A DNA stretch of 64,000 nucleotides. Origin: an uncultured Roseobacter sp. (lineage in GTDB: Bacteria > Pseudomonadota > Alphaproteobacteria > Rhodobacterales > Rhodobacteraceae). The notes beneath the pieces were generated by a model. The model did no database searches and was not told where the DNA came from. It worked only from the letters and a program-made list of their open reading frames with translations. The first letter of the stretch is position 1. Each line of letters opens with the position of its first letter. The position numbers and the translations under genes were made by a program. Below are positions 1-9,622 of this stretch, in pieces. The stretch lies in assembly GCF_947491795.1 (NCBI RefSeq), contig NZ_CANLKW010000001.1, forward strand, positions 620,001 through 684,000. The letters are read 5' to 3'.

Positions 1-627
1 GCCGAAGAATGCCACATGATTGAGCAACTGGATTTCCAGATCATGCGCCAGTCCGCTGCTGCGATTGCAGAAGCGTCCCGATCCGGACAGAAATCCGTTA
101 TGTTGTCTGCAAATGTCAGTGCCCTTGACGTACACACGTCAGATTTCGTGGAGCAGGTCCAGGATGTGCTGCTGGTTACAGGACTTTCGCCATCGCAGCT
201 CACGCTGGAAATCACGGAAAACGTGTTCATGCAGAACTGGAAAAAAGCGCGCAAGTCGCTGACTGCGCTGCGAGCAGCCGGTGTCAGCGTCGCACTCGAT
301 GACTTTGGAACCGGATACTCTTCTTTGTCATACGTGCTGGAGTTCCCCTTTGACGAGATCAAAATTGACCGTTCGCTGGCAAAGGATGTCACCAGGATCG
401 AGCAAAACAAAGATATGCTGCTGCACCTGACCCGGATGTTCCACGATCTGGACAAAACCGTCACCATCGAAGGCGTCGAAACTGAAGAACAGATGTTACT
501 CCTTATGGAAATCGGCGTGCAGGTGGCCCAGGGCTATTTCTTCTCCAAACCTCTCGAACTGGAAGAGGCAAGGGAGCTTTTGCGCAGTACGGACACCGGA
601 GCCGCGCTGAAATCCAGGGTGGGCTGA
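1..627 (+). CDS. EAL-domain c-di-GMP phosphodiesterase, 3' part
   Basis: This is the C-terminal part of an EAL domain that would hydrolyse cyclic di-GMP. The reading frame is open from base 1 (AEECHMIEQLD), which matches the interior of an EAL domain, so the gene begins upstream of the window and the ATG at 16 is not the true start. The signature EAL tripeptide itself lies outside. Visible conserved elements are LEITEN, DDFGTGYSS, the KIDRS lysine and EGVET, so the metal- and substrate-binding residues that can be seen are intact and the domain is likely active. A GGDEF or sensor domain upstream is possible but cannot be seen. Confidence 0.9.
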   Translation, partial: AEECHMIEQLDFQIMRQSAAAIAEASRSGQKSVMLSANVSALDVHTSDFVEQVQDVLLVTGLSPSQLTLEITENVFMQNWKKARKSLTALRAAGVSVALDDFGTGYSSLSYVLEFPFDEIKIDRSLAKDVTRIEQNKDMLLHLTRMFHDLDKTVTIEGVETEEQMLLLMEIGVQVAQGYFFSKPLELEEARELLRSTDTGAALKSRVG

Positions 628-1201
628 TCCCCAGAGATATGCGGCTTCGGCCCACTGAATTGGCCTCTCCAAACGCGCGCTCAAAAGCGACGAAAGACAA
701 ATCTGTCCGCCAGCTTTCTCCGCGTGACCGACAGAAGCAGCGGACCGATACCAACCTGTTGCAGATGAACTTACGCATCCGGCTACGGCCGGGAGGCGTG
801 CAGGGTTCCATGCACAAAGAGTTCGGATTATAAGAACCGGGACTGGATCAGAGGCTACCGGCAATGTTTTCAGGCGTGATCAGCCATGGATCCACGATCA
901 AGGTGAAAACTTCGGAAGTCGCGCGCGCACGACTACGATGGCAATCCAAGAACAAAGCGGCTGCGGGCACTCTGCGATGTCAACAGACGGAAATGCGATC
1001 CGGCTCCTGTTTTTGCGTCGAGGCAAAGACGTCGTGGTTGAAACCGAACCGCGCCCGCGCAAACCGTCCCTGGCCCGTGGTTGCGAATTGCCCGCCGGTC
1101 GGCCCCGCCTGCAAGGGTCACCAGTCTGCGGCAATTGTGGAGCCTGCAGATCCCGCCCGCTGCCCTTGTCTTTTGCGGTCCACTGCGGTTTTCTCACGAT
1201 C
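628..1201. other. Intergenic stretch without a convincing gene
   Basis: This 574-base stretch lies between the EAL gene and the Rieske oxygenase. The Rieske frame is open back to 938, but that extension has no family resemblance and is Cys/Arg-rich, so it is treated as non-coding. The stretch presumably holds the promoter and any operator of the Rieske gene. No clear sigma-70 boxes, terminator or palindrome stood out. Confidence 0.5.
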
Positions 1202-2257
1202 ATGTTTCTTCCTCTGAACGCCAGCGCATCAGCAACCGATCTGCCGCACGAATGTACCTTCGCCGAGGCAGACTGGAGAATACTGTCCCGCTTCTGGCAT
1301 CCGATTGCCTTCTGCCATGAAATCAAAGAGCGCCCCGTAGCCGCGCGCCTGCTGGATGTTGACCTGGTGATATGGCGTACGGCCAATGGCCTTTCCGTGG
1401 CAAGGGATCTCTGCCCGCACCGGGGCACGCGGCTCAGTGCAGGGCGCGTCGACGCGGACCAGTTGATATGTCCGATGCACGGGCTGCATTTTGACCCTGC
1501 AGGCCTCTGCACCCGTATTCCGTCCAACCCGGACCAGAATGCGCGCATATCGCCGCGACTGCGGCTTCAGTCTCTGCTTACTCAGGAAAGGTTCGGGATT
1601 CTGTGGACCTGCCTGTCGGACGAACCGGCATGGCCCCTGCCCGACTGGCCCGGTCTGCGCGATCCGGCACTGAGAAAGGTTTTTGTCCCGGCCAATACCT
1701 GGGCTGCAGCGGCCAGCCGCCATGTAGAAAATTTCAACGATGTTGCCCACTTTCCCTGGGTGCACAAAGAAACGTTTGGCGGCAGTGAGGAAGACCGTTT
1801 TCCGTCCTACAAGGTGACCGATACGGATTATGGCCTCACATTTGATCTGGGGTATGACGAGGGGGGCAACCGGTTCCCGGATGATGTTCCGGGCGACAGC
1901 CGGCACGTCGTCTATACGTATGAGCTGACCTATCCGTTTTCCACGATCATCATCATCAAACCAAACGACAGCTGGTACGTTCAGTATTTCGCCGATACGG
2001 TATGTCCGGTATCCGCCTATGAAACAAAGATTTTTCAGGTAGCAACAGATACAACCGGTGCGCCGGATGAGGCGTTTCTGATCCGCGAAAGCCTGACGAT
2101 CAACGACGAGGACAAAGCGCTGGTCGAGGCACAGCGTCCGCAGGACCTGCCGCTGAACGTACGCGACGAAGTGCACATTCCGGCAGATGCGATGTCAATC
2201 GCGTACCGGCGCGGCCTGGTCAGACACTTTGGACTGGGGGGCGATCTTTTCCGCTGA
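1202..2257 (+). CDS. Rieske non-heme iron oxygenase, NdmA/NdmB-like
   Basis: This is a 351-residue Rieske oxygenase of the single-component alpha-subunit type that would hydroxylate or N-demethylate a small substrate using electrons from a separate reductase. The Rieske cluster ligands are C71-x-H73 and C90-x2-H93 (CPHRG, CPMHG). The mononuclear iron site is D180, H183 and H188 (NFNDVAHFPWVH). An FWHP motif at residues 31-34 fixes the N-terminus, so ATG 1202 is preferred over the longer open frame from 938. The length and the FWHP, ENFxD and C-terminal blocks resemble the methylxanthine demethylases NdmA/NdmB. Its position beside a purine transporter and guanine deaminase supports a purine substrate, but substrate and regiochemistry are inferred. 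Its 3' end overlaps guaD tail to tail by 38 bp. Confidence 0.85.
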   Translation: MFLPLNASASATDLPHECTFAEADWRILSRFWHPIAFCHEIKERPVAARLLDVDLVIWRTANGLSVARDLCPHRGTRLSAGRVDADQLICPMHGLHFDPAGLCTRIPSNPDQNARISPRLRLQSLLTQERFGILWTCLSDEPAWPLPDWPGLRDPALRKVFVPANTWAAAASRHVENFNDVAHFPWVHKETFGGSEEDRFPSYKVTDTDYGLTFDLGYDEGGNRFPDDVPGDSRHVVYTYELTYPFSTIIIIKPNDSWYVQYFADTVCPVSAYETKIFQVATDTTGAPDEAFLIRESLTINDEDKALVEAQRPQDLPLNVRDEVHIPADAMSIAYRRGLVRHFGLGGDLFR

Positions 2258-3527
2258 CGGCCCGACCAGCAACCCAGGTAGTGACAATTTCATCCGGTGT
2301 TGCGCGCATGATGATCTTTTGCAGGAGATCCTCCGGCGGGCCAAAGTCATCCTGCAGATCGACCAGGATGGCGTCCATCTGACGACCGGGTTCAAATGCA
2401 CCCGCAGGCAGATCAAGCACCTCCGCTCCTCCCTTTGTCGCCAGATAAAAGGCATCACGGAAATCAATACGCGAACCGGCAGCGCCACGCTCGGCGGCGC
2501 CTTTTTCCGGGTCGGTGCCGTCCTCCAGCATGCGCGACGCGGTGACGGCAGCGCGGGCATTGTCGAGCAGGAACGCACTGTGGCCTCCCGAGATATCCGT
2601 GCCGAGCCCGATGTGCAGCGCTTTGGCCAGTGCACGTCGCAGGGGGAAAACCGCATTGCCAAAGTAGGCATTGGAAAGCGGGCAATGCGCAATTCCCGCG
2701 CCGCGCCCGGCGATAAGTTCCATGTCTGCGCCCGTGATATGGCCTGCATGCGCCAGCACAGTCCGACGGTTCAGCAGGCCAAAACTGTCCAGCGCGGCGG
2801 TGTCCGTTTTGCCCGTGCGCGACAGGACATGCGCATGCTCCCAGTCGCTTTCTGAACAGTGAGTCTGCACAGCGGCACCGGTCTCGGCCGCCAGCGCGCC
2901 CAGCCCTTCAAGTGCCGCATCGCTGCACGCAGGGATAAAACGCGGGGTAATGATCGGCTCAACCAGGGCGTTTTGCGGCAACGCGCGCACGGCCTCAATG
3001 AACCGGGCAGTCCCGGACACAGAGGCGGCGGCATCAGCATCGCGGTAATACTCCGGGCAGCTGTCCGCCAGATCCATGGCAACGCGTCCGACAAAAGCAC
3101 GCTGACCCAGCCGCAGACATGTCCGGGCGAGATCAAGGCAGGACGCGTCATGGATCGTGGCGAAGTAGACGGCCGTCGTTGTGCCATTGGCCAGCAGCCG
3201 CCGTACCAGACGATCGTGCACGCCCCGCGCATAAGCAATATTGGCAAAACGCGCCTCAAGCGGAAAGGTGTATTTGAAAAGCCAGTCCTCAAGCGGCAGG
3301 TCCAGCCCGGTGCCCAGCTGCGGAAACTGCGGTGCGTGAATATGCAGGTCAATCAGCCCCGGCAGCAATACACCGCGCGCGCGCAGATCCATCGTTGCCG
3401 GTGCACTGTCACCCGGTGCGACAGAGGTAATCTGACCGGTGTCATCAAAGGAAACGAGCGCATCCTCGATGCGCTCGATCCGCCCTCGTTCCGGGCTGTG
3501 TATCAGATGGGCGCGAAACGCCTGCAT
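2220..3527 (-). CDS. guaD: Guanine deaminase
   Basis: This 435-residue amidohydrolase converts guanine to xanthine. The metal-binding PGLIDLHIHAPQF motif near residue 56 is characteristic of guanine deaminases (H-x-H followed by a Gln used in purine binding). Further conserved blocks are QTHCSESDWEH, VLAHAGHI, AHCPLSN and GLGTDISGG with the catalytic Asp. It is the last gene of the minus-strand purine operon, and its ATG overlaps the stop of the BMP gene (translational coupling). It converges with the Rieske gene. Other cyclic amidohydrolases are possible but the motif pattern fits guaD best. Confidence 0.9.
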   Translation of the reverse strand: MQAFRAHLIHSPERGRIERIEDALVSFDDTGQITSVAPGDSAPATMDLRARGVLLPGLIDLHIHAPQFPQLGTGLDLPLEDWLFKYTFPLEARFANIAYARGVHDRLVRRLLANGTTTAVYFATIHDASCLDLARTCLRLGQRAFVGRVAMDLADSCPEYYRDADAAASVSGTARFIEAVRALPQNALVEPIITPRFIPACSDAALEGLGALAAETGAAVQTHCSESDWEHAHVLSRTGKTDTAALDSFGLLNRRTVLAHAGHITGADMELIAGRGAGIAHCPLSNAYFGNAVFPLRRALAKALHIGLGTDISGGHSAFLLDNARAAVTASRMLEDGTDPEKGAAERGAAGSRIDFRDAFYLATKGGAEVLDLPAGAFEPGRQMDAILVDLQDDFGPPEDLLQKIIMRATPDEIVTTWVAGRAVSGKDRPPVQSV

Positions 3528-4600
3528 CAGTTGGGCAGGCGTGTCTCGACACCGGCGACCAGCCAGTCAATGCCCAGCAGGTCCGGATCTGCAATCGTTT
3601 CACCCTCGGCGAGCCGTTCGGTCCCGTCCTGGTCCACAACCGGTCCCGTAAGCGGGTGAAAGCTGCCGGCCTTCATGGCGTCAGCGGCCTCGGTGATCCG
3701 TGCCATTGCGCCCTCAGAGATCTTGTCAGACCAGCTTTTCACATCGACAGTACCGTCGGCCATACCGCCCCAGAAGGCCGTTCCCTCAAAAGTGCCGTCC
3801 ATCGACGCCTGAACGCTTTCGATAAAGAAGCTCGACCAGTCCGCAATCTGAGAGGCCAACAACCAGTTGGGCGCATAGGCTTTCATGTCCGAGGACGTAT
3901 TGATCACCCAGACGCCCTCTTCCTCGGCAACCGTGACGACCGATGGCGTATCCTGATAGAGCGAATAAATGACGTCGGCCTGCTGGGCCATCAGCGCGCG
4001 GGCACTGTCCTGAGCCTTGGGCGGATCAAACCAGGAGTTCAGCCAGACGACCTTGATCGTCACATCCGGGTTCACTTCCTGCAGGCCCAGTGCAAAGCCG
4101 TTGATCATGCCGATCACTTCAGGAATGGCATAGGCAGCGACAATGCCGACAACGTTGCTCTCTGTCACATCACCTGCGGCCATCCCGACAAGATAGCTGC
4201 TCTCATAGTTGCGGCTCTGGAAGTTGCTAAAATTCGGCGCAAGCTTATAGCCGGACGCGTGAATGAATGTCATCTCTGGCCGTTGCTGCGCCAGTTTGAT
4301 GCCGTCGTTCATATACCCGAACGAGCCCAGCATGATCATATCAGCACCCTGCGCGGCCATCTGGTTCATGATCCGGGCCGCGTCGGGCCCTTCCGGCACG
4401 TTCTCGACGAAAAGGGTTTCAACCTTGTCACCGAAATGCTCTTCGATGGCGGCACGCCCGGCATTCAGTTCGGCAGACCAGCCCACGTCGGCAATCGGTG
4501 ACGGGTATACAAACCCGATTTTCATTTTGTCTTCGGCCACCGCCGGCAGAGCCATCAGCCCCGCCACCGCAGTTGCCATCAGTCCTGTTGTCAGTTTCAT
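3527..4600 (-). CDS. BMP-family periplasmic purine/nucleoside-binding protein
   Basis: This is the substrate-binding component of an ABC importer, 357 residues, of the basic membrane protein (BMP/PnrA) family that binds purines or nucleosides. An N-terminal signal peptide (MKLTTGLMATAVAGLMALPAVA) should export it to the periplasm. The conserved KIGFVYPSPIADVGW start of the mature domain, the ARIMNQMAAQGADMI helix and the G-x-F-G loop are typical. It lies between the permease genes and guaD in one operon. The context with purine deaminases and oxygenases makes a free purine base or methylpurine a more likely ligand than a sugar. Confidence 0.88.
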   Translation of the reverse strand: MKLTTGLMATAVAGLMALPAVAEDKMKIGFVYPSPIADVGWSAELNAGRAAIEEHFGDKVETLFVENVPEGPDAARIMNQMAAQGADMIMLGSFGYMNDGIKLAQQRPEMTFIHASGYKLAPNFSNFQSRNYESSYLVGMAAGDVTESNVVGIVAAYAIPEVIGMINGFALGLQEVNPDVTIKVVWLNSWFDPPKAQDSARALMAQQADVIYSLYQDTPSVVTVAEEEGVWVINTSSDMKAYAPNWLLASQIADWSSFFIESVQASMDGTFEGTAFWGGMADGTVDVKSWSDKISEGAMARITEAADAMKAGSFHPLTGPVVDQDGTERLAEGETIADPDLLGIDWLVAGVETRLPN

Positions 4601-4636
4601 TTCAGATCTCCCCTTTTTTGGTTTCTGGTTGCAGCC

Positions 4637-5551
4637 TTACAATCGGAATGTCGCCCCCAGGCTTGCCGGACTGTTAAGGCGGATAAAGAGCGTGTTGCGC
4701 GAAATCAGCGCGAGCATGAAGATGGTCACAAGATAGGGCAATGCCGACATCAGCTGGCTGGGTACATTTACACCCAGAGCTTGTATCGACAGTTCCAAAA
4801 GCGAGATTGAGCCAAAAAGATAGGCACCAAAGGCCACACGCGGGACCATCCAGGTGCCAAATACGGTCAGCGCCACAACGATCCAGCCCCGGCCCGCAAT
4901 CATACCCTCTGCCCATAATGGCGTGTAAGCCGTCGACATATATGCCCCGCCAATGCCTGCCATGGCACCGCCAAAGGCAACACAGCCCGCCCGGATCCAC
5001 AGAACTCTGAGCCCGAGCGCATGCGCGTTCACCGGGCTTTCGCCGACCGCGCGTATCGTGAGGCCCAGTCTGGTCCGGTTCAGCACGTACCATGTCACCG
5101 GGATCAGCAGCATCGACAGATAAACCATCACATCCAGCTGAAAAAACATCGGCCCGATCACCGGTATCTGCGCCAGCGGTCCCAGTGGCAGATCAGGCAC
5201 CCCGGGCAGCGTCATGCTTTCATATTTTTTGCCGATCGCTGAAGACAGGCCCAGACCCAGAATACCAATCGCCAGACCCGAAGCCGTCTGGTTGGCGCGG
5301 AACACGAGCGTGAGCAGCGCAAAGATCAGTGACAAAACACACCCCAGCAGCGCCGCTGCGATGAAACCCACCGTATAGGACCCGGACACTGTCGCTGCCA
5401 CAAAACCCATCGCGGCACCGGTTGCCATCATCCCCTCGATCCCGAGGTTCAGCATACCGGACTTTTCCGCCACCAGCTCACCCATCGCTGCAAAAATCAG
5501 CGCGGTGGCGGCGGCAAGTGTTCCGCTTACCATAAAGATCAGAACATCCAT
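4637..5551 (-). CDS. ABC transporter permease, nucleoside/purine type (second permease)
   Basis: This 304-residue inner-membrane permease of the BPD_transp_2 family has about eight hydrophobic segments. It includes the family block VAEKSGMLNLGIEGMM near the N-terminus and a central RTRLGLTIRAVGESP loop that contacts the ATPase. It pairs with the next upstream permease and overlaps it at the stop/start junction (base 5551). The arrangement binding protein, two permeases and a double ATPase is that of nucleoside or purine importers such as YufNOPQ. Confidence 0.88.
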   Translation of the reverse strand: MDVLIFMVSGTLAAATALIFAAMGELVAEKSGMLNLGIEGMMATGAAMGFVAATVSGSYTVGFIAAALLGCVLSLIFALLTLVFRANQTASGLAIGILGLGLSSAIGKKYESMTLPGVPDLPLGPLAQIPVIGPMFFQLDVMVYLSMLLIPVTWYVLNRTRLGLTIRAVGESPVNAHALGLRVLWIRAGCVAFGGAMAGIGGAYMSTAYTPLWAEGMIAGRGWIVVALTVFGTWMVPRVAFGAYLFGSISLLELSIQALGVNVPSQLMSALPYLVTIFMLALISRNTLFIRLNSPASLGATFRL

Positions 5552-6624
5552 CAGCCGGGTGCCTCCCGCACAAGACGCAGGCGCATGGTCAGAAGCAGCG
5601 AACAGGCGAGGTACGATATCAGCAGGATGCCCTGCAGAATACCCGTAACAGCATCCGGCACACCCACAGACAAAAGCGCGAAGTCACCGCCCACGTAAAC
5701 CAATGCCATAATAGCCGACGCAAAGAGGATGCCAATGGGGTTGAGCCCCCCAAGCACAGCCACGATGATCCCGGCATAGCCATACCCCGGAGAGATATTC
5801 CGCTGGAGCTGACCCAGGGGTCCTGCCACTTCTCCGACACCTGCAAGTCCAGCGGCCCCACCCGATACCAGCAGCGCGACCCAGATCGCGCGCTTCGAAG
5901 AGAACCCAGCGTAAAAGGATGCCCCGGGAGCCAGACCGCCCACGGACAGTTTGTAGCTGGCAAAACTGTAGCGCACGAAAACAACGGCAACCAGGGTGAC
6001 GGCAAGGCCAATATACAGGGATGCGTTGGCGCGCGTCCCCTCCAGAATGATCGGGAACACGGCGTTGGGGGCAAAGCTGATCGACTGCGGAAAATTAAAA
6101 CCCATCGGATCCTTGAGTGGCCCGGTGACAAGAAAGTAGAGCAGTTGCAGCGCAACGCTGGTCAGCATGAACGTCACGAGGATTTCGTTGGCGTTGAACT
6201 GTGTGCGCAGCCAGGCCGCAATTGCAGCCCATGCCATACCTGCCAGCATCCCTGCCACAACCATGGCCGGCAACAACAACTGCGAGTCCGTGCCATCAAA
6301 CCGGATGGCCAGCACCGATGCGGCAATGGCCCCCAGGATCAGCTGACCCTCTGCCCCGATATTCCAGACCTGCGCCCGAAACCCGATGGCAAGCCCCTGT
6401 GCGATGAGCAGCAAGGGGGCCATTTTAAGAAGAACCTCGCCAATGCCGTATCTGGTCAGCAGCGGTTCGACAAAAACCGCATGCAGCCCATCCAGCGGCG
6501 AAACGCCGTAAATAACAAACAAAACCGCGCCGCCCAGCAAGGTCATAACCAGCGCCAGAACCGCCACTTGCAGGGGGGCGAGCAGCGTCGCTGTCTCGCG
6601 CGGTACCAGCACCAGTCTAGCCAT
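5551..6624 (-). CDS. ABC transporter permease, nucleoside/purine type (first permease)
   Basis: This inner-membrane permease of the BPD_transp_2 family has about 357 residues from the ATG at 6624 (MARLVLVPRETATLL). An upstream in-frame start at 6669 exists, but that extension overlaps the ATPase end and is not family-like. It has multiple membrane segments, the block WNIGAEGQLILGAIAA and a C-terminal GIIVAVLGGLNPIGIL. The gene overlaps the end of the ATPase gene by 8 bp and its stop overlaps the second permease gene, so all are co-translated. Confidence 0.87.
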   Translation of the reverse strand: MARLVLVPRETATLLAPLQVAVLALVMTLLGGAVLFVIYGVSPLDGLHAVFVEPLLTRYGIGEVLLKMAPLLLIAQGLAIGFRAQVWNIGAEGQLILGAIAASVLAIRFDGTDSQLLLPAMVVAGMLAGMAWAAIAAWLRTQFNANEILVTFMLTSVALQLLYFLVTGPLKDPMGFNFPQSISFAPNAVFPIILEGTRANASLYIGLAVTLVAVVFVRYSFASYKLSVGGLAPGASFYAGFSSKRAIWVALLVSGGAAGLAGVGEVAGPLGQLQRNISPGYGYAGIIVAVLGGLNPIGILFASAIMALVYVGGDFALLSVGVPDAVTGILQGILLISYLACSLLLTMRLRLVREAPG

Positions 6625-8131
6625 GCACTGTCTCCAGCCCGTCAAAATCACCGGCCATGGCCAGACCAATGTGCTCGATGTCCGTCTGGCCCACAGCCAC
6701 AGGTGCCGACAGCCGACCGCGGAACATCACCTGCACGCGGTCGCAGATCTCCATCAGTTCCTCCAGCTCTTCTGAAACGATCAGCAGCGCCACACCCTGA
6801 TCACGCATATCGAGCAGTTTTTGCCGGATGGCCGCCGCAGCACCCACATCAACTCCCCACGTCGGTTGCTCTGCGATCAGCACTCTGGGTGCCAGCGCCA
6901 TTTCCCGGCTGACAATAAATTTTTGCAGGTTACCCCCGGACAATGACTGTGCAGCGGCATCCGGCCCGCTGCATCTGACATCCATATCCGTGATCATTTT
7001 CCCGGCCCGCTCCCGGCGTTTGCGCAGTTGCAGAAACCCAAAGGACAACAAACCCGAATGAAAGGTGGTCAGGCCTGCGTTTTCCGCGAGGGTATGACCG
7101 GGCACCGCACCGCGGCCCAGCCGTTCCTCGGGGATGAAATGCACGCCGAGGCGCCGCCGGGCCCCTGGCCCCAGCGCGCCGACCGGCTTTTGGTCCAGCA
7201 GCACCGTATCCGGCGCCGTGCGGATTTCGCCGGCCAGAACCCGCATCAGCGCGCCCTGCCCGTTGCCGGACACCCCGGCGATCCCCAGGATTTCGCCACC
7301 ACGCAGTTCCAGATCCAGTCCCGAAAGCGGCGCGGCATAGGGATCATCCGGCACGTGATCCAGGTTTTGCACCCGCAGAACTCCGGCTGTGGTTCCGGCA
7401 TGGCTGCGCGCCGTCGGGGCAGGAATATCCTGTCCGATCATCAGTTGCGTCAGACTTTTGGAGGTTTCTTCTTTTGGATTGACCACGCCGACAACACGCC
7501 CCCCCCGCATGATCGTCGCAGTGTCGCAAAGGGCCCGGATTTCATCGAGTTTGTGCGAGATGAAAACAACAGCGATCCCCTCAGACGCGAGATTTCTCAA
7601 TGTTTCAAAAAGTTTAACGATGCCCTGCGGCGGCAGGACCGACGTCGGCTCATCCAGGATGATCACCTTTGGCTCCTGAAGGATGCAGCGCAGAATTTCG
7701 ATGCGCTGGCGCTCACCGACTGTCAGGGTATGCACCCGTGCATCCGGCTCCACATCAAGACCAAAGCGGGCAGATGCAGCGCGGATCCGCTGTCCCAGTT
7801 CGTTTTTGCTCCCAGGTACCGCCAATGAGATGTTTTCCGTCACTGTCAGCGTCTCAAACAGCGAAAAGTGCTGAAAAACCATCCCGATCCCAAGCCGCCG
7901 GGCCTCGGCCGGTGAGGCAATACTCACCAGCTGCCCGCGCCAGACAAGCGTGCCTGCATCAGGTTTGACCACACCGTAAATGATCTTCATCAGGGTCGAT
8001 TTTCCCGCCCCATTCTCACCCAGAACCGCGTGAATGAGCCCCGGCTCGACCTGAAAATCAACCGCATCGTTCGCGACCGTAAGGCCGTAGGCTTTGGTCA
8101 CGCCGCGGATATCCAGGATCGGCTCAGTCAC
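6617..8131 (-). CDS. ABC transporter ATPase, tandem-domain nucleoside/purine type
   Basis: This 504-residue protein carries two nucleotide-binding domains in tandem. The first has Walker A GENGAGKST, a VGERQRIEIL signature and Walker B VIILDEPTSVL. The second is divergent: it lacks a canonical Walker A lysine motif (GVSGNGQGALMR) but has the LSGGNLQKF signature and LIAEQPTWGVD. This layout is normal for the sugar/nucleoside subclass. It energises import through the two permeases. Its start overlaps the end of the GST-like gene by 8 bp, tying transport to the split oxygenase genes in one transcript. Confidence 0.9.
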   Translation of the reverse strand: MTEPILDIRGVTKAYGLTVANDAVDFQVEPGLIHAVLGENGAGKSTLMKIIYGVVKPDAGTLVWRGQLVSIASPAEARRLGIGMVFQHFSLFETLTVTENISLAVPGSKNELGQRIRAASARFGLDVEPDARVHTLTVGERQRIEILRCILQEPKVIILDEPTSVLPPQGIVKLFETLRNLASEGIAVVFISHKLDEIRALCDTATIMRGGRVVGVVNPKEETSKSLTQLMIGQDIPAPTARSHAGTTAGVLRVQNLDHVPDDPYAAPLSGLDLELRGGEILGIAGVSGNGQGALMRVLAGEIRTAPDTVLLDQKPVGALGPGARRRLGVHFIPEERLGRGAVPGHTLAENAGLTTFHSGLLSFGFLQLRKRRERAGKMITDMDVRCSGPDAAAQSLSGGNLQKFIVSREMALAPRVLIAEQPTWGVDVGAAAAIRQKLLDMRDQGVALLIVSEELEELMEICDRVQVMFRGRLSAPVAVGQTDIEHIGLAMAGDFDGLETVHG

Positions 8132-8780
8132 CTGATGTCTCTTTTAGATCGTGCAGATAGTGAATACCCGGCATCGCCACAAACCCCGGCAATGCCCGTA
8201 CAGCATAAAGCCAGTTCCGAATGGCCGGATATCCGTCATGCTCCAGACCCGCATCAGGGCTGAGAGCGGTGTAGGGAAAACAGGCGATATCCGCGATTGT
8301 GGGACCGTCCCCGGCGATCCACAGACCGCCCTCCAGCACTCTGTCGTTCAGATGAAGCTCAAGCGTGCGCAGATCGCTGATGGCTGCGGCCTTGACGGCC
8401 TTTTCGTCGGCCGGCCAGTTCAGCATGTCGTGCAGCCGCGCAAGACCTGCGCTTTGTGACAGTCTGCCCGCAAAGCCCAGCCATTCCGTGATTGTGGCAA
8501 GCCGCTCCGGATCATCCACAGGATACCAAGTTCCAGTGACATCATATGTCAGCGCGAGCCAGGTCAGCATTGCCTGGGTTTCTGTCAGAACCATGTCGCC
8601 GGATGTCAGAACCGGCAACGTACCGGCCGGGTTCAATGCCAGTATACCGGGGCTGCGGTGTTCAAACCCCGGGTAAAAATCAACCGCAATAGTCTCATAC
8701 GCCACATCCAGAAGCGCGGCCATCAGCCGGATCTTGTAGCAGTTTCCGGAAAGGACATAATTATACAGCTTGAAAGTCAT
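8124..8780 (-). CDS. Glutathione S-transferase-like protein, possible NdmE-type partner
   Basis: This 218-residue protein has an N-terminal thioredoxin-like half (FKLYNYVLSGNCYKIRL; NPAGTLPVLTSGDMVLTET, the cis-Pro and glutathione-binding Glu/Thr region) and an all-helical C-terminal half (GDGPTIADIACFPYTAL). It is a GST fold. The gene sits exactly between the ATPase and the Rieske-less oxygenase subunit, overlapping the latter by 4 bp. In methylxanthine degraders, NdmE is a GST-like structural partner that NdmC needs for activity. The same role is inferred here from gene order. A catalytic glutathione-dependent function is the alternative. Confidence 0.8.
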   Translation of the reverse strand: MTFKLYNYVLSGNCYKIRLMAALLDVAYETIAVDFYPGFEHRSPGILALNPAGTLPVLTSGDMVLTETQAMLTWLALTYDVTGTWYPVDDPERLATITEWLGFAGRLSQSAGLARLHDMLNWPADEKAVKAAAISDLRTLELHLNDRVLEGGLWIAGDGPTIADIACFPYTALSPDAGLEHDGYPAIRNWLYAVRALPGFVAMPGIHYLHDLKETSGD

Positions 8781-9622
8781 GCAGCAGTCGTCAGCGCTCC
8801 GTATGTGGCACCCTTGCGCTTGAGCCAGCGCCGGTAGACCACCGAAGTCAGATCACAGCGGGTTGGTATTTCCAGCCGCGGGTCGAGCGGCAACAGAGTC
8901 GGTTTCTGGTTTTCCAGAATCGACCGGTCCTGGAGGAATATCTCCTGCTGAAACTGGACAAGATCCGCATAGGGCGTGACCTCGTCGTAGAGGGCCATCC
9001 AGGGCCAGGCGATGCATTCATTCTCGGCCAGAGGCTGAACGAATATCGCAATAACGTCCCAGGCCTCTGGTTTCGGCGGGCAGGTTTTGTAGAGCACCGC
9101 CGTTGTAGGTGCGGGCACGCGGTATTCGTATCGGGTTTCGATGGCTTCGGTCGCGCTTTTGGCTGCCTGGGGCTGGTGAAACCCGATCTGGGTCGCCCAG
9201 ACCTCATCCACATCTTCGCGTATCTCGACTTTGTAGGGTGCTACCTCTGTGTGCGGCTCCTCTCCCAGAATGCCCGTATGCACAAATGGAAAATGCGCGA
9301 TATCGAGGAAATTCTCAACCGCCCGCAGGGGCGAACAACGCACTCTGACCCCGCCACAGGGCACGAATGTCCGGTCCCGCTCCGCTGCCTCGGCAATGTC
9401 CGGCAAGGGTCGCGGATCCGCCCCCGGCGACGTCCAGATATGGTCGTATCGCAGCTGGGCGGGGAGCGCTGTGCCATCGGCGGTTGTGACCAGCGGCGCG
9501 TCCGGTGATCCGGAGACCCGCAGGGGCTGTCCTAAAAGCCTCGTCTCAACAACCTGCCCCGCTGCAAGCTGGTTGACGTCTGCAACCACATACCAGTCGT
9601 TCCGCGCGTATTCTGTACTCAT
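8777..9622 (-). CDS. Rieske-less oxygenase catalytic subunit, NdmC-like
   Basis: This 281-residue protein has the catalytic half of a Rieske oxygenase but no Rieske cluster. Residues 8-30 (NDWYVVADVNQL) and 52-66 (ALPAQLRYDHIW) match the start and end of a Rieske domain. The segment that should carry the Cys-His pairs is missing, so no CPHR or CPYHG motif is present. The mononuclear iron site is intact: D107, H110 and H115 in NFLDIAHFPFVH. Electrons must come from another protein, most likely the Rieske protein encoded immediately upstream (4-bp overlap). The architecture is that of NdmC, the N7-demethylase subunit that borrows a Rieske cluster. The substrate is inferred to be a methylated purine. 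Confidence 0.85.
   Translation of the reverse strand: MSTEYARNDWYVVADVNQLAAGQVVETRLLGQPLRVSGSPDAPLVTTADGTALPAQLRYDHIWTSPGADPRPLPDIAEAAERDRTFVPCGGVRVRCSPLRAVENFLDIAHFPFVHTGILGEEPHTEVAPYKVEIREDVDEVWATQIGFHQPQAAKSATEAIETRYEYRVPAPTTAVLYKTCPPKPEAWDVIAIFVQPLAENECIAWPWMALYDEVTPYADLVQFQQEIFLQDRSILENQKPTLLPLDPRLEIPTRCDLTSVVYRRWLKRKGATYGALTTAA

Noticed and set aside
1229..2176. Long minus-strand open frame opposite the Rieske oxygenase
   Set aside because: Shadow of the real gene; no family resemblance and Cys/Arg-rich composition.
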